From Paraktedonobacter carboxidivorans (GTDB lineage Bacteria; Chloroflexota; Ktedonobacteria; Ktedonobacterales; Ktedonobacteraceae), in the NCBI GenBank assembly GCA_041156125.1, contig JBEVTI010000027.1, forward strand, positions 1-64,000: a stretch of DNA of 64,000 nucleotides. Direction: 5' to 3'. The position numbers were made by a program, and so were the translations under genes. The notes beneath the pieces were generated by a model. It worked only from the letters and a program-made list of their open reading frames with translations, made no database searches and was not told the DNA's origin. Positions 18,303 to 26,770 of the stretch are shown in pieces. How positions within the stretch are numbered: position 1 is the stretch's first letter; the number at the start of each line of letters is the position of its first letter.

Positions 18303-21300
18303 GTGAGCACTTTTCTTGATGCTCTCGCCCAGCGTATCATTATTTATGATGGAGCCATGGGCACAAATATCCAGAATTACCAACTGACCGCCGAGGACTA
18401 TGGCGGTCAGGCTACGGAAGGCTGTAATGAATATCTGGTGATTACCAGGCCCGGGGTGATTGAGGAGATCCAGGGTGGTTTTCTGGAAGTTGGCTGCGAT
18501 GTGCTGGAAACCAATTCGTTTACGGCCAGCCGTCTGAAATTAGATGAGTATGGCCTTGGTCAATATACGCGCGAGATTAATTTCAAGGCTGCACAACTGG
18601 CGCGCAAGCTGGCCGATAGCTATAGCACGCGCCAGCAGCCGCGCTTCGTGGCAGGTTCAGTCGGTCCCACTGGCATGCTGCCCTCATCTGATGATCCGGC
18701 TCTGAGCAATATCACATATCAGCAACTTGTCGAGATTTTCCGCGAACAGAGCGCGGCCCTGCTGGAGGGTGGCGTGGATCTCTTACTGATCGAGACCAGC
18801 CAGGATATCCTGGAAGTGCGCGCGGCGATCACAGGCATGCGCCATGCGATGCGCGCTAGCGGGCGCGCGGTGCCCATTCAGGCCCAGGTTTCGCTGGATA
18901 CCAGCGGACGTATGCTGCTGGGTACAGATATCGCGGCGGTGATGAATACGCTGCTCAGTCTGCGCGTGGACATCATTGGCCTTAACTGCTCAACCGGTCC
19001 TGAGCATATGCGCGAACCGGTGCGCTACCTGGCTGAAAACTGCCCGTTGCCCATCTCAACGCTGCCCAATGCTGGTATTCCTCTGAATGAAAATGGCCTG
19101 GCTGTCTATCCCATGAAGCCAGACGCGATGGCAGAGGCGCTGCGCGAGTTTGTAAGCGAATTCGGCGTGGATGTGATCGGCGGCTGTTGCGGCAATAGCC
19201 ATGAGCATTTGCGCGAGATTGTCAAAGCCTGTCGCCACGCGCCACGCAAGACGCGATCTCTGGCCATGGGCAACTTCACGCAGAAAGACTTCAAGCATAT
19301 CTCGCTGCCCATTGTGACCAGCGGCATCCGCGCGACCTCGCTGCTGCAAGATCCCGCGCCCCTGCTGGTGGGCGAACGCGTGAACTCGCAGGGTAGCCGT
19401 AAAGCCAAACAGGCCCTGCTCAATGACGACTACGATGCTTTGCTTGGTATCGCGCGCGAGCAGGTCGAGAATGGCGCGCATGTGCTGGACCTGTGCGTGG
19501 CTCTGACTGAACGGGTGGATGAGGCGCTACAGATGGCGAAAACCTCGAAGAAGCTCTCTATGGGCATTGAGGCACCACTGGTTATCGACTCGACTGAGCC
19601 TGAGGTGATTAAAGCGGCACTGGAAATATACCCTGGACGCGCGATTATCAACTCGATCAATATGGAAAATGGTCGCCAACGCATTGAGAGCGTAGTACCT
19701 ATGGCCGTGGAACACGGCTCGGCAGTGGTCGCGCTGACAATCGATGAGATTGGCATGGGTAAGACCACGGAGCGCAAGGTGGAGATCGCGCACAAGATTT
19801 ACGATATCTGCGTCAATGAATACGCCATGGCACCCAATGCGCTGATCTTCGATGCCCTGACCTTTCCGATTACGACTGGTCAGGAGGATCTCCAGACTGC
19901 CGCGCTTGAAACTCTGGAGGCGATCAAACGCATCAAGGCCGAATTGCCGGGCGTGCTGACCATCCTGGGCGTGAGCAATGTCTCGTTCGGTTTAAAGCAA
20001 CACGCGCGGGCCGTGCTTAATAGCGTCTTCCTCTACCACGCGGTGAAAGCGGGACTGGACGCCGCGATTGTCAATCCGACGCATATTACACCGTACGCGG
20101 AGATCGATAACGAGCAACGCCAGCTGGCAGAGGATCTGATCTACAATCGACCTGACTCTTTGCCGCGCTACATCACATACTTTGAGGCTCATGAGCCAGA
20201 AAATAACGATGGCGCTACCAGGGCCGATCCTACCGAAGGGCTGAATGTTTTTGAACGCCTGCACTGGCAGATCCTGCATCGTCGCAAAGAGGGCGTTGAG
20301 GAGCTGGTTGACCAGGCTATTGCTGAGCGTACCAGCGAACTGGCTATTGGTCAGAGCGAGGCGGCAGTGAATGTGCTTAATACTGCGCTGCTACCGGCCA
20401 TGAAGGATGTCGGTGACCGCTTTGGCGCGGGCGAGCTGATTTTGCCGTTTGTGCTGCAGTCAGCGGAGGTCATGAAACGCGCAGTCGCGCAGATGGAACG
20501 TTACTTGGAACGCCAGGAGGGGTTTACCAAAGGTAAGGTTGTACTGGCCACTGTCTTCGGCGATGTTCACGATATCGGCAAAAATCTGGTCAATACGATT
20601 CTGAGCAATAACGGCTATACTGTCTACGATCTTGGCAAGCAGGTGCCACTGAACACGATTCTAGAGAAAGCGGTTGAGGTTGACGCGGATGCCATTGGCC
20701 TTTCGGCCCTGCTGGTCAGTACCTCGAAACAGATGGCACTGGCGGTGAAAGAGCTGCACAAACGCGGGCTGAACTTTCCGGTTATCGTGGGAGGCGCGGC
20801 TATCAATCGCTCGTATGGGCGGCGCATTCTCTTTGTCGATGAACAGACGCCCAGTTCGATACCCCTGGCCTACGCGCCTGGCGTCTTCTATGCCCGCGAT
20901 GCTTTTGAAGGACTGGACATTGTTGATAAGTTGACAAGTTCTCCAGAACAACGCACGACTTTTGTAGCTAAGATTAGCGAGGAGGCTTTGCGCGAACGTT
21001 TGCGCCCGCCCAGGGGGACGCCGGATGCCGCGGAAAGCGTGGCGGAGGATACGCGCCGCGCGGCTACGATCAACGCTGAGGTAAATATTCCTGTACCACC
21101 TTTCTGGGGACCACGCGTGCTGGAGCGCATTGGTCTGGAAGATGTCGCTAAGTGCATGGATATGAACACGCTCTACCGCTTGCATTGGGGCGGCAAAGCC
21201 CATGGCGCGGAGTTTACACGTCTGGTCGCAGAGGAGTTTCAGCCACGCCTGGAACGTATGCTGCGCGAAGCTCGTCAACAGCGCTACCTGCAGCCACGCG

Positions 21301-21881
21301 TCGTCTATGGCTACTTTCCCTGCCAGTCCAGCGGCAATGAACTGATCATTTACGATGCGCGCATCTGGCAAGAACAAGGTCAGTCGCGCGAGGTCACACG
21401 CCTGCGCTGTCCCCGTCAGCGCAACCGCGAGCGTCTCTCGTTGGCCGACTACTTCGCTTCCGTGACAAGCGGCAGGACTGATGTGGTAGCTCTACAGATC
21501 GTGACTATGAGCCAGGTTGCCAGTATAGCTATCCAACAACTCCAGGACGCTGGCAACTACGCGGAAGCGTATTTTGTCCACGGCCTCGCTGTGAATATGG
21601 CCGAGGGTCTTGCCGAATACGCGAACCGTATCGTGAGCCACGAATTGGGCCTGAGCGGAGAACAGGGTAGGCGCTATAGCTGGGGCTATCCCGCTATTCC
21701 TGATCTGGAAGACCACACCAAAGTCTTCCAACTCTTGCCGGCCAGCCAGACTATAGGCGTTGAACTGACCGAGGCATATCAACTGGTGCCTGAACAGTCA
21801 ACCGCCGCTATTCTGGTTCACCATCCACAATCGTCGTACTTCGCTGTGCTCGAAGAACGCACGAGCGCGGCCCGTCCCTGA
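18303..21881 (+). CDS. metH: Cobalamin-dependent methionine synthase
   Basis: It methylates homocysteine with 5-methyltetrahydrofolate through B12. The four modules are in order. The homocysteine domain has zinc ligands (NCSTGPEH, GGCCGNSHEH). The pterin domain has GERVNSQGS and LVIDSTEPEV. The cap and B12-binding domain has DVHDIGKN near residue 754. The C-terminal AdoMet reactivation domain has HGLAVNMAEG and RYSWGYPAIPDLEDH. The length of about 1192 residues is standard. GGAGGA at 18292-18297 favours the GTG at 18303; an in-frame ATG at 18270 has a poorer site. Reactivation needs a flavodoxin-type donor that is not seen here. Confidence 0.97.
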   Translation: MSTFLDALAQRIIIYDGAMGTNIQNYQLTAEDYGGQATEGCNEYLVITRPGVIEEIQGGFLEVGCDVLETNSFTASRLKLDEYGLGQYTREINFKAAQLARKLADSYSTRQQPRFVAGSVGPTGMLPSSDDPALSNITYQQLVEIFREQSAALLEGGVDLLLIETSQDILEVRAAITGMRHAMRASGRAVPIQAQVSLDTSGRMLLGTDIAAVMNTLLSLRVDIIGLNCSTGPEHMREPVRYLAENCPLPISTLPNAGIPLNENGLAVYPMKPDAMAEALREFVSEFGVDVIGGCCGNSHEHLREIVKACRHAPRKTRSLAMGNFTQKDFKHISLPIVTSGIRATSLLQDPAPLLVGERVNSQGSRKAKQALLNDDYDALLGIAREQVENGAHVLDLCVALTERVDEALQMAKTSKKLSMGIEAPLVIDSTEPEVIKAALEIYPGRAIINSINMENGRQRIESVVPMAVEHGSAVVALTIDEIGMGKTTERKVEIAHKIYDICVNEYAMAPNALIFDALTFPITTGQEDLQTAALETLEAIKRIKAELPGVLTILGVSNVSFGLKQHARAVLNSVFLYHAVKAGLDAAIVNPTHITPYAEIDNEQRQLAEDLIYNRPDSLPRYITYFEAHEPENNDGATRADPTEGLNVFERLHWQILHRRKEGVEELVDQAIAERTSELAIGQSEAAVNVLNTALLPAMKDVGDRFGAGELILPFVLQSAEVMKRAVAQMERYLERQEGFTKGKVVLATVFGDVHDIGKNLVNTILSNNGYTVYDLGKQVPLNTILEKAVEVDADAIGLSALLVSTSKQMALAVKELHKRGLNFPVIVGGAAINRSYGRRILFVDEQTPSSIPLAYAPGVFYARDAFEGLDIVDKLTSSPEQRTTFVAKISEEALRERLRPPRGTPDAAESVAEDTRRAATINAEVNIPVPPFWGPRVLERIGLEDVAKCMDMNTLYRLHWGGKAHGAEFTRLVAEEFQPRLERMLREARQQRYLQPRVVYGYFPCQSSGNELIIYDARIWQEQGQSREVTRLRCPRQRNRERLSLADYFASVTSGRTDVVALQIVTMSQVASIAIQQLQDAGNYAEAYFVHGLAVNMAEGLAEYANRIVSHELGLSGEQGRRYSWGYPAIPDLEDHTKVFQLLPASQTIGVELTEAYQLVPEQSTAAILVHHPQSSYFAVLEERTSAARP

Positions 21882-21897
21882 TCCCACATAAAACCGT

Positions 21898-21964
21898 GCG
21901 CGGGAGGAGTGGGGCTGGATTAATGCCGGTGCCACGGCAAAGGCCAGCCCCACTCCTCCCGCGC
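21898..21964 (+). terminator. Long GC-rich hairpin after metH
   Basis: Arms 21898-21918 and 21944-21964 are perfect 21-nt complements. The loop folds again (TGCCG/CGGCA). It starts 17 bp after the metH stop. No T-run follows. Confidence 0.6.
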
Positions 21965-22023
21965 GCATGGCGGAGATGATACAGTCAAGACGCAACACCT
22001 CCGCCGTGATTATGCCCCATTCA

Positions 22024-22058
22024 GCCGGGGAGCCAGGCTTCCAGCCTGGCTCCCCGGC
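22024..22058. repeat. 15-bp perfect hairpin with 5-nt loop
   Basis: GCCGGGGAGCCAGGC (22024-22038) pairs with 22044-22058. It lies between the metH terminator and the micro-ORF cluster, 12 bp past the last micro-ORF on the minus strand. It may end that transcript. Confidence 0.6.
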
Positions 22059-22069
22059 GCGAACTCGCG

Positions 22070-22123
22070 CTACGCCGGGGGTAGGGGATCTTGATCGCTC
22101 GGGCCAACACCATAAAATCGCAT
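22070..22123 (-). CDS. Micro-ORF 1, GPNDPDP-motif peptide (17 aa)
   Basis: The ATG at 22123 follows AAGGAG with a 7-nt spacer and encodes MRFYGVGPSDQDPLPPA. It shares the M-x-F-x-x-V-G-P-(N/S)-D-x-D-P pattern with the neighbouring micro-ORF at 22168-22218, while the codons differ at silent positions. It has no signal peptide and no Cys, and is acidic and proline-rich. I recognise no family. It could be a signalling peptide, a precursor peptide or a regulatory short ORF. Evidence for translation is the ribosome site plus amino-acid-level conservation. Confidence 0.5.
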   Translation of the reverse strand: MRFYGVGPSDQDPLPPA

Positions 22124-22167
22124 GGAAATTCTCCTTCACTGGTTGCTAGATTACACATAGAAGCTCT

Positions 22168-22218
22168 TTATTGATTGTCCGGGTCAGGATCATTCGGACC
22201 AACGTCGCGAAACCACAT
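22168..22218 (-). CDS. Micro-ORF 2, GPNDPDP-motif peptide (16 aa)
   Basis: The ATG at 22218 is preceded by AGGAG with a suitable spacer and encodes MWFRDVGPNDPDPDNQ, ending TAA. The DVGPNDPDP core is shared, with different codons, with the peptides on either side. It lies on the same strand, 44 bp before micro-ORF 1. No known family is recognised. Confidence 0.5.
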   Translation of the reverse strand: MWFRDVGPNDPDPDNQ

Positions 22219-22249
22219 GGGGACGCTCCTGTCTCTTCTCCTGCTCACC

Positions 22250-22399
22250 TCACACTAGATAAAGTTCATGCTGGCTGACGGCTTCCTTGAGAACAACTGT
22301 CAAACGAAGCGCACGATGCTTCTTCTGCCCGCTAAACTCGCGGCCAATCCAGCCAGCGCTATCACTAATCCTGAGGATCAGGATCAGTCGTGCTGACAT
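22250..22399 (-). CDS. Small hypothetical ORF overlapping micro-ORF 3 (49 aa)
   Basis: It starts at an ATG inside micro-ORF 3 in another frame and ends at TGA 22250. The product is basic in the middle (GREFSGQKKHRALRLTVVL) and ends EAVSQHELYLV. It has no ribosome site of its own and could be coupled to micro-ORF 3. It may be chance; it is listed because it fills the gap between two micro-ORFs without a stop. Confidence 0.25.
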   Translation of the reverse strand: MSARLILILRISDSAGWIGREFSGQKKHRALRLTVVLKEAVSQHELYLV

Positions 22400-22412
22400 C
22401 ACGATGCTCCAT
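22365..22412 (-). CDS. Micro-ORF 3, DPDP-motif peptide (15 aa)
   Basis: The ATG at 22412 follows AAAGGGG and encodes MEHRDVSTTDPDPQD. It shares RDV and DPDP with micro-ORF 2 in the same register and length, but GPN is replaced by STT. It is the most diverged of the set. Confidence 0.45.
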   Translation of the reverse strand: MEHRDVSTTDPDPQD

Positions 22413-22471
22413 TGTTATACCCCTTTCTCTTAATTCATTTTCCTGGCAAACAAAAATGCTATTCGCGCGAT

Positions 22472-22549
22472 CTACTCCTGCGGCGGTGGCGGCGGTGGAG
22501 TGGGATCGGGATCGTTAGGGCCTGGCGAAGCACTCAAGTACTCGATCAC
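22472..22549 (-). CDS. Micro-ORF 4, proline-rich GPNDPDP peptide (25 aa, or 52 aa from 22630)
   Basis: The GTG at 22549 follows AAGGAA with a 5-nt spacer. The product ends PGPNDPDPTPPPPPPQE. The frame stays open upstream to an ATG at 22630, which would give 52 residues with an internal near-repeat (IIEYLVRGPQ and VIEYLSASPGP). That ATG has no ribosome site. It is the first and longest member of the set on the minus strand, downstream of an AT-rich stretch that could hold the promoter (TATTAT near 22670). Confidence 0.45.
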   Translation of the reverse strand: MIEYLSASPGPNDPDPTPPPPPPQE

Positions 22550-22630
22550 AAGCTTTCCTTTCTGTGGACCGCGAACAAGATATTCGATGATACAATTTAT
22601 TGAATAAATTACACGATTATTTGTCGTCAT

Positions 22631-22851
22631 TTCTGTCGATCAAATATGCTTCTATGTTACCAGACATATAATATGTGTATTATTAAAATATTTTATTGCG
22701 GTTTTTCTGGCAATCGGGTCTCGATTCTAAAAACTCATTGCGAATATAGATGCAGCAAGCATGAATAGCGTAACAATCCTTCGTGCTCATGCCTGGTGTA
22801 TAAGTCAGGCTTGATTTTGTAAAAGCGGGGAAAAGCTATGCTTTCATAGCA
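22631..22851. other. AT-rich intergenic stretch before the micro-ORF cluster
   Basis: Strongly AT-rich between 22640 and 22700, with promoter-like TATTAT/TATAAT strings on both strands. A partial copy of the TGATTTTGTAAAAGC palindromic core lies at about 22810-22826, and a small hairpin AAAGCTATG/CATAGC is at 22833-22850. No gene is seen. Confidence 0.4.
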
Positions 22852-22893
22852 AAAACGCGCCAGACCCCATTATAAGGGAGTCTGGCGCGTTTT
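22852..22893 (-). terminator. Intrinsic terminator of the PLP decarboxylase
   Basis: A 14-bp stem (22852-22865 with 22880-22893) extended by CCC/GGG. Read on the minus strand it ends GCGCGTTTTTG, a proper T-run. It lies 15 bp past the decarboxylase stop. It is near-symmetric and so could work in both directions. Confidence 0.8.
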
Positions 22894-22908
22894 GTGCCTG
22901 GAGAGATA

Positions 22909-24426
22909 TTAGAGTGCTTGCGAGCCGATCCGGCATACGACTTTCAGGATCGTCTCTATATCATTCTCATTGAGGTTGTAGTGGAGAGCGCAGGAACGGA
23001 TGGCGTAGGAGCCATCGAGGTCGGTGCCGCTGACAAAGGCCTTCTCGCCACCCCGCATGAGACGGCGCACAATCTCTTTATTGAGCGCATTCAGACCCAT
23101 TGCGTCGTCGCGCATAAAGGAGGGCACATAGCGGAAGCAGACAGCGGTCAGATCAGTTTCGGCCAGTAATTCCAGATCGGGTGCGGCCTTGATTTGTTCC
23201 ATCATATAGCGAGCAAGATTAGTATGGCGCATAATATGCTCGCGCAGGCCCGCGCGTCCAAGTTGCAGGAGGACTCCGAAGAGTTTGGCGGCCAGGAAGT
23301 GACGCGTCTGGTACATGCCAACCATATCGAAGCGCTCACCCATCCCAAAGCCTTCGTCCTCCATCAGGCGCAAGTACGAAGCCTCAAAGCCAAAGGCTCC
23401 GGCCAGCATAGCTTTGTCGCGTACCAGGGTGCAGCTACAGGTATTGGTCGCAGCCAGCCATTTATGCCCATCCAGTGCGATTGAATGCGCCCGCGCCAGG
23501 CCATCGCCATAGCGGTGCGCGATACGCTCATCGAGGAAGCCGGGCCAGCCATAGGCGCCATCGACATGCAGCCAGAGGTCTTCCGTGGCACACAGGTCGG
23601 CCAGCGCGCTCAGAGGATCGACTACGCCAGTATTGACGGTGCCGCCGCTACCAACGATGGCGAAGGGCCAGAGGCCAGCCGCGCGATCACGCGCAATACT
23701 CGCGCGCAATTCATCAAGATCAATCCTGCGCTCGCGATCTACACCGATGCGCCGATACGATTTCAGGCCAAGGCCAAGCAAGCGTACAGATTTCTCTACA
23801 CAGCTGTGTGCTTCGCGCGAACCATAGATCACAAACTGGGGATGATTGCCCTGCACGCCATCCTCTTGCAGATCCCAGCCGTATTTCTTCGAGGCCCAGT
23901 AGAGCGCGGCTGCCAGTCCATGGAAGTTCGCCAGGGAACCGCCATTGACGAAAATGCCACCACTGCCTACGCCTGGAAAGCCGATTAAATCCTCAAGCCA
24001 GCGTAGCACCAGCTTCTCTAGCTCGGTAGCTGCGTGCAGACCCTTGGCCGCGGTAGGGTTCATAACGCTGGCCAGGTGATCCAGAAACATACTTATCGGC
24101 GCGGCAGCCGGATTGACCCAGGGCGAGAAGGTTGGCAACTGATTGCCCATGTCATAGGGCATGATCTCGCGCGCAAAATACTCTAAAATCTCGTTTGTAG
24201 GCAGACCGCGTTCCGGCAAGCAACTGGAACGCAAACGCTCCAAAACCTCACGCGGTGGAGTAGTATAGACTGGTTTCGATGTGCGCTCGGCGTAATAAGT
24301 AGCGGCTAACTCTGCTGTCTGTGTGCTTGCCGCGAGAAACTCTTCCGGCGTCATGGCCAGGGGAGAAGGAGAATTCACATAGAATTGAGTTTTGTCAACG
24401 ATAGAAGTAGAGCGTTCCAGATACAT
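22909..24426 (-). CDS. Group II PLP-dependent amino acid decarboxylase
   Basis: A 505-residue member of the glutamate/aromatic-L-amino-acid decarboxylase family. The PLP lysine is in SIALDGHKWLAATNTCSC (about residue 320). The LWLHVDGAYG segment supplies the Asp that holds the pyridine ring, and GIFVNGGSLANFHGL and FVIYGSREAHSCVEKS are family blocks. ATGAGGT precedes the start. The substrate cannot be fixed by eye; aromatic amino acids or a diaminobutyrate/cysteine-sulfinate type are possible. It is a single gene with its own terminator. Confidence 0.9.
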   Translation of the reverse strand: MYLERSTSIVDKTQFYVNSPSPLAMTPEEFLAASTQTAELAATYYAERTSKPVYTTPPREVLERLRSSCLPERGLPTNEILEYFAREIMPYDMGNQLPTFSPWVNPAAAPISMFLDHLASVMNPTAAKGLHAATELEKLVLRWLEDLIGFPGVGSGGIFVNGGSLANFHGLAAALYWASKKYGWDLQEDGVQGNHPQFVIYGSREAHSCVEKSVRLLGLGLKSYRRIGVDRERRIDLDELRASIARDRAAGLWPFAIVGSGGTVNTGVVDPLSALADLCATEDLWLHVDGAYGWPGFLDERIAHRYGDGLARAHSIALDGHKWLAATNTCSCTLVRDKAMLAGAFGFEASYLRLMEDEGFGMGERFDMVGMYQTRHFLAAKLFGVLLQLGRAGLREHIMRHTNLARYMMEQIKAAPDLELLAETDLTAVCFRYVPSFMRDDAMGLNALNKEIVRRLMRGGEKAFVSGTDLDGSYAIRSCALHYNLNENDIETILKVVCRIGSQAL

Positions 24427-24862
24427 ATGTACCTCATAATTCTTAAGTTAGTGACGGCCATCTCAGTTTTGAGTGTAGCATATATGTCCAGCCGCCGCTA
24501 CCTTTACCTGGACAAAATGACCATAGATTTGCGCGAAAAACTCGGTAAGATTGTAGATGGCCCGCCGATAATTGTTTTACTTATAGTAAAATAGAACTAT
24601 TTTGAGCTTAGTTGGCCTTTAGAGCCATGCTGCGAGACCTGCCCGGCGCAGACAAAAATTGTGTGGAGAGTATACATAAGCCCGGAAATCATAAGTAAGT
24701 ATCATTGTAACTTGCATTATTTTTATGTTATACTTAACGCGGTGCCAATCCATCCATCCTGACGATCTTCACGTGGAGATCAATTTAACCTGTTTGCCTG
24801 TTATATGCTTCGTTGACGTTTACCTTTCTTGATAGATTTATTTGCAAATGAAAGGACGCATT
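24427..24862 (+). promoter_or_regulatory. Intergenic region with sedolisin promoter
   Basis: TG-T-TATACT at 24726-24734 is an extended -10, which would give a leader of about 120 nt before the sedolisin start. The rest of this 436-bp region has one short plus-strand ORF (to 24594) with no ribosome site or recognisable domain, which I do not accept as a gene. Confidence 0.4.
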
Positions 24863-26266
24863 ATGTCAACCTATCAAGTGCGAATGCTCTCGCACCGGCA
24901 TTTCTCCTCGCTGCTGCTGATCTTGCTACTTTGCGCTATGTCATTGTTAGGTTTACTCGCATTGTCTGCAAGAACAACCTCCCACCACATCGGCGCATTG
25001 TCCGCTAAGGGACATTTTCTACGCTGGTCGGGCACACAAGCACCGGATTTTGCTTCTTGCGAAGCACAGTTTCAGATTCCCTGTTACACCCCACAGTTGT
25101 ATCGCAATGCTTATGATCTGACCTCAATTCTTAACAAAGGCTATACGGGCAAGGGCCAGACCATTGTGATCATCGATTCCTTTGGTAGCCCGACTGCTTA
25201 TAGCGACTTACAGCGCTTTGATAAAGATTATGGTCTGCCCGATCCGCCATCCTTCCAACAGCTTGCCCCTATCGGCACCGCACCCCTTGATCCAAATAGC
25301 GGCGATCAGGCTGGCTGGGCTGAGGAGACCTCGCTGGATGTCCAGTGGTCGCATGCCCTGGCTCCCGACGCCAGTATTGTGGTTCTGACCAGCCCGGTCT
25401 CCGAGACCGAAGGCGTTCAGGGTCTGCCGCAGTTCCTGCAGTTGGAAAAGTATGCTATGGAGCATCACCTGGGCAAGATCATTTCCCAGAGCTGGGCTGC
25501 CACGGAGAATACTCTATTCACCACAGCGGGACAGCAGGTCTTCGATAGCTTCAATAGCTTCTACCGCCAGGCCGATTTCCAGGGTTTCACGATCTTCGGC
25601 TCTACTGGCGACTCCGGCACAGCTAATGTCGATGTCAACAATAATATCTATCCTTTCCCCACGGTGAACTTCCCTTCTTCCTCACCCTGGATCACCTCGG
25701 TTGGTGGCACCAGCCTCTTTACAGACGCCAATGGTAACTATCAGCACGAGACGGTCTGGAACTCTGGAGCTGGCTCCGCCACTGGCGGTGGCATCAGCCA
25801 GAAGTTCGCGGAGCCCTTTTACCAGTTTGCCCTGCCGCGCAGCGTCCAGAAACTCCTGAACGGCAAACGCGGTCTGCCTGACATCTCGATCAACGCGGAC
25901 CCCAATACGCCTGTTCCCGTCTATCTGGGCTTCCTTAACCAGTTCAACGTTGGTCTGACCAATGACTACTATCTCTTCGGCGGCACCAGCGAGGGTTCTC
26001 CTGCCTGGGCAGGTATTACCGCTGACCTCAACCAATACCTGGGTCACTCGGTTGGCTTCCTGAATCCGCTCGTCTATGCTCTCATGCTGGACAAAGCAGC
26101 ATACGCGCATGACTTCCATGATATTACGGTAGGCGACAATAGTCAGCTCACGAATACTCCACCTGTACCTGGCTATAGCGCTCAACCCGGTTGGGACGCG
26201 GACACTGGCCTGGGCACGCCCATCGTGGCTCACCTATTCCAGAGCCTAAAAGACGAACGTGAGTAG
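24863..26266 (+). CDS. Secreted sedolisin-family (S53) serine peptidase lacking a full prodomain
   Basis: A 467-residue acid-type serine-carboxyl peptidase. A signal helix (SSLLLILLLCAMSLLGLLAL) lies near the N-terminus. The catalytic Glu/Asp pair is in WAEETSLDVQWSHALAP, the oxyanion Asp in GSTGDSG, and the nucleophile Ser in FGGTSEGSPAWAG. The C-terminal calcium site (HDITVGDN, GWDADTGLGTP) is intact. Only about 80 residues separate the signal helix from the catalytic domain, whereas typical members have a prodomain of roughly 150-200 residues. Activation may therefore differ. AAAGGA six bases upstream supports the ATG at 24863. Confidence 0.92.
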   Translation: MSTYQVRMLSHRHFSSLLLILLLCAMSLLGLLALSARTTSHHIGALSAKGHFLRWSGTQAPDFASCEAQFQIPCYTPQLYRNAYDLTSILNKGYTGKGQTIVIIDSFGSPTAYSDLQRFDKDYGLPDPPSFQQLAPIGTAPLDPNSGDQAGWAEETSLDVQWSHALAPDASIVVLTSPVSETEGVQGLPQFLQLEKYAMEHHLGKIISQSWAATENTLFTTAGQQVFDSFNSFYRQADFQGFTIFGSTGDSGTANVDVNNNIYPFPTVNFPSSSPWITSVGGTSLFTDANGNYQHETVWNSGAGSATGGGISQKFAEPFYQFALPRSVQKLLNGKRGLPDISINADPNTPVPVYLGFLNQFNVGLTNDYYLFGGTSEGSPAWAGITADLNQYLGHSVGFLNPLVYALMLDKAAYAHDFHDITVGDNSQLTNTPPVPGYSAQPGWDADTGLGTPIVAHLFQSLKDERE

Positions 26267-26283
26267 ACGCTTCTAGCTCTAAC

Positions 26284-26345
26284 AGGCAAACACGAGCGAG
26301 CCACCGGTTCCGGTACCAGAACCGGTGGCTCGCTCGTGTTTGCCT
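26284..26345 (+). repeat. 27-bp perfect hairpin after the sedolisin
   Basis: Arms 26284-26310 and 26319-26345 are exact complements with an 8-nt loop. It starts 17 bp after the sedolisin stop, so a terminator role is plausible although no T-run follows. It shares CGAGCGAG with other hairpins of the set. Confidence 0.7.
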
Positions 26346-26353
26346 CGCCCTGA

Positions 26354-26527
26354 TATGGGTCATCCCTGATTTTGCAAAAGCAGGCCAAAACAGCTTTTGC
26401 CTCCCCGTCCCCGGAGAAAAGCAGAGGTTTGGCGGGCGCCATAGCGCCCGCCAAACCTCTGCAAAACACAAGGGGTGGGGAGGACAACACGCTCGTGCTG
26501 CTTCAGAAAAATTGGGGATGACTCATA
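26354..26527. mobile_element. MITE-like palindromic element with TATGRGTCATCC ends
   Basis: The two ends are inverted copies of about 30 bp. The left end reads TATGGGTCATCCC and continues TGATTTTGCAAAAGCAG. The right end, reverse-complemented, reads TATGAGTCATCCCC with 20 of the next 25 positions matching. Inside are CCTCCCCGTCCCCG, a 19-bp perfect hairpin (26421-26439/26444-26462) and ACACAAGGGGTGGGG. There is no coding capacity. A copy without the inner hairpin lies at about 32303-32390. Confidence 0.65.
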
Positions 26528-26572
26528 CGCCCTGAGTCCTCTTGAAAGGGGTGGAAGCGCTGCGCGGTAATA

Positions 26573-26581
26573 TGCTATACT
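26573..26581 (+). promoter_or_regulatory. Extended -10 promoter of cysS (TGCTATACT)
   Basis: TG-C-TATACT gives a likely transcription start near 26588, so cysS has a leader of about 250 nt. No good -35 is seen at the correct distance, as is usual for extended -10 promoters. Confidence 0.5.
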
Positions 26582-26623
26582 AGCACTAACAACGCCCGAT
26601 AGATCGCTTGTAGGGAGAACGAT

Positions 26624-26689
26624 GTGAACCCTTCGTATTACAAACATGTTTGCGCCTGTCTCTGCGTTCATAGAGGAAAATGCCAGTAA
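26624..26689 (+). CDS. Cysteine-rich leader peptide upstream of cysS (21 aa)
   Basis: A GTG at 26624 follows AGGGAGAACGAT and opens a 21-codon frame whose second half reads HVCACLCVHRGKCQ, ending TAA at 26687. Four of 21 codons are Cys, three of them within five codons. The gene that follows charges tRNA-Cys. This is the arrangement of leader-peptide attenuators, in which slow decoding of Cys codons changes downstream RNA folding. An ATG-TGA start-stop pair overlaps the GTG in another frame. Function is inferred from position and composition. Confidence 0.55.
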   Translation: MNPSYYKHVCACLCVHRGKCQ

Positions 26690-26770
26690 CCCAGCCTCTA
26701 TGAACGTATGGCGTGCCACGCCCTTATTACTCCCTTGCTGCGCCTACTTGCACGTCCTCTGCTGGGTTAC
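26665..26770 (+). promoter_or_regulatory. Structured cysS leader RNA with alternative pairings
   Basis: CGTTCATAGAGG (26665-26676) pairs perfectly with 26695-26706 (12 bp). The loop of that stem contains GTAACCCAGC (26686-26695), which pairs perfectly with GCTGGGTTAC (26761-26770), giving a pseudoknot or alternative fold. The first stem begins at the last clustered Cys codon of the leader peptide, so a stalled ribosome would block it. TCCTCT at 26755-26760 can pair with AGAGGA of the cysS ribosome site (26827-26832), which suggests translational control. I see no T-box sequence and no terminator T-run. Confidence 0.5.

Noticed and set aside
24385..24594. 69-codon plus-strand open frame upstream of the sedolisin
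   Set aside because: It overlaps the 5' end of the decarboxylase on the other strand and has no ribosome site or domain.
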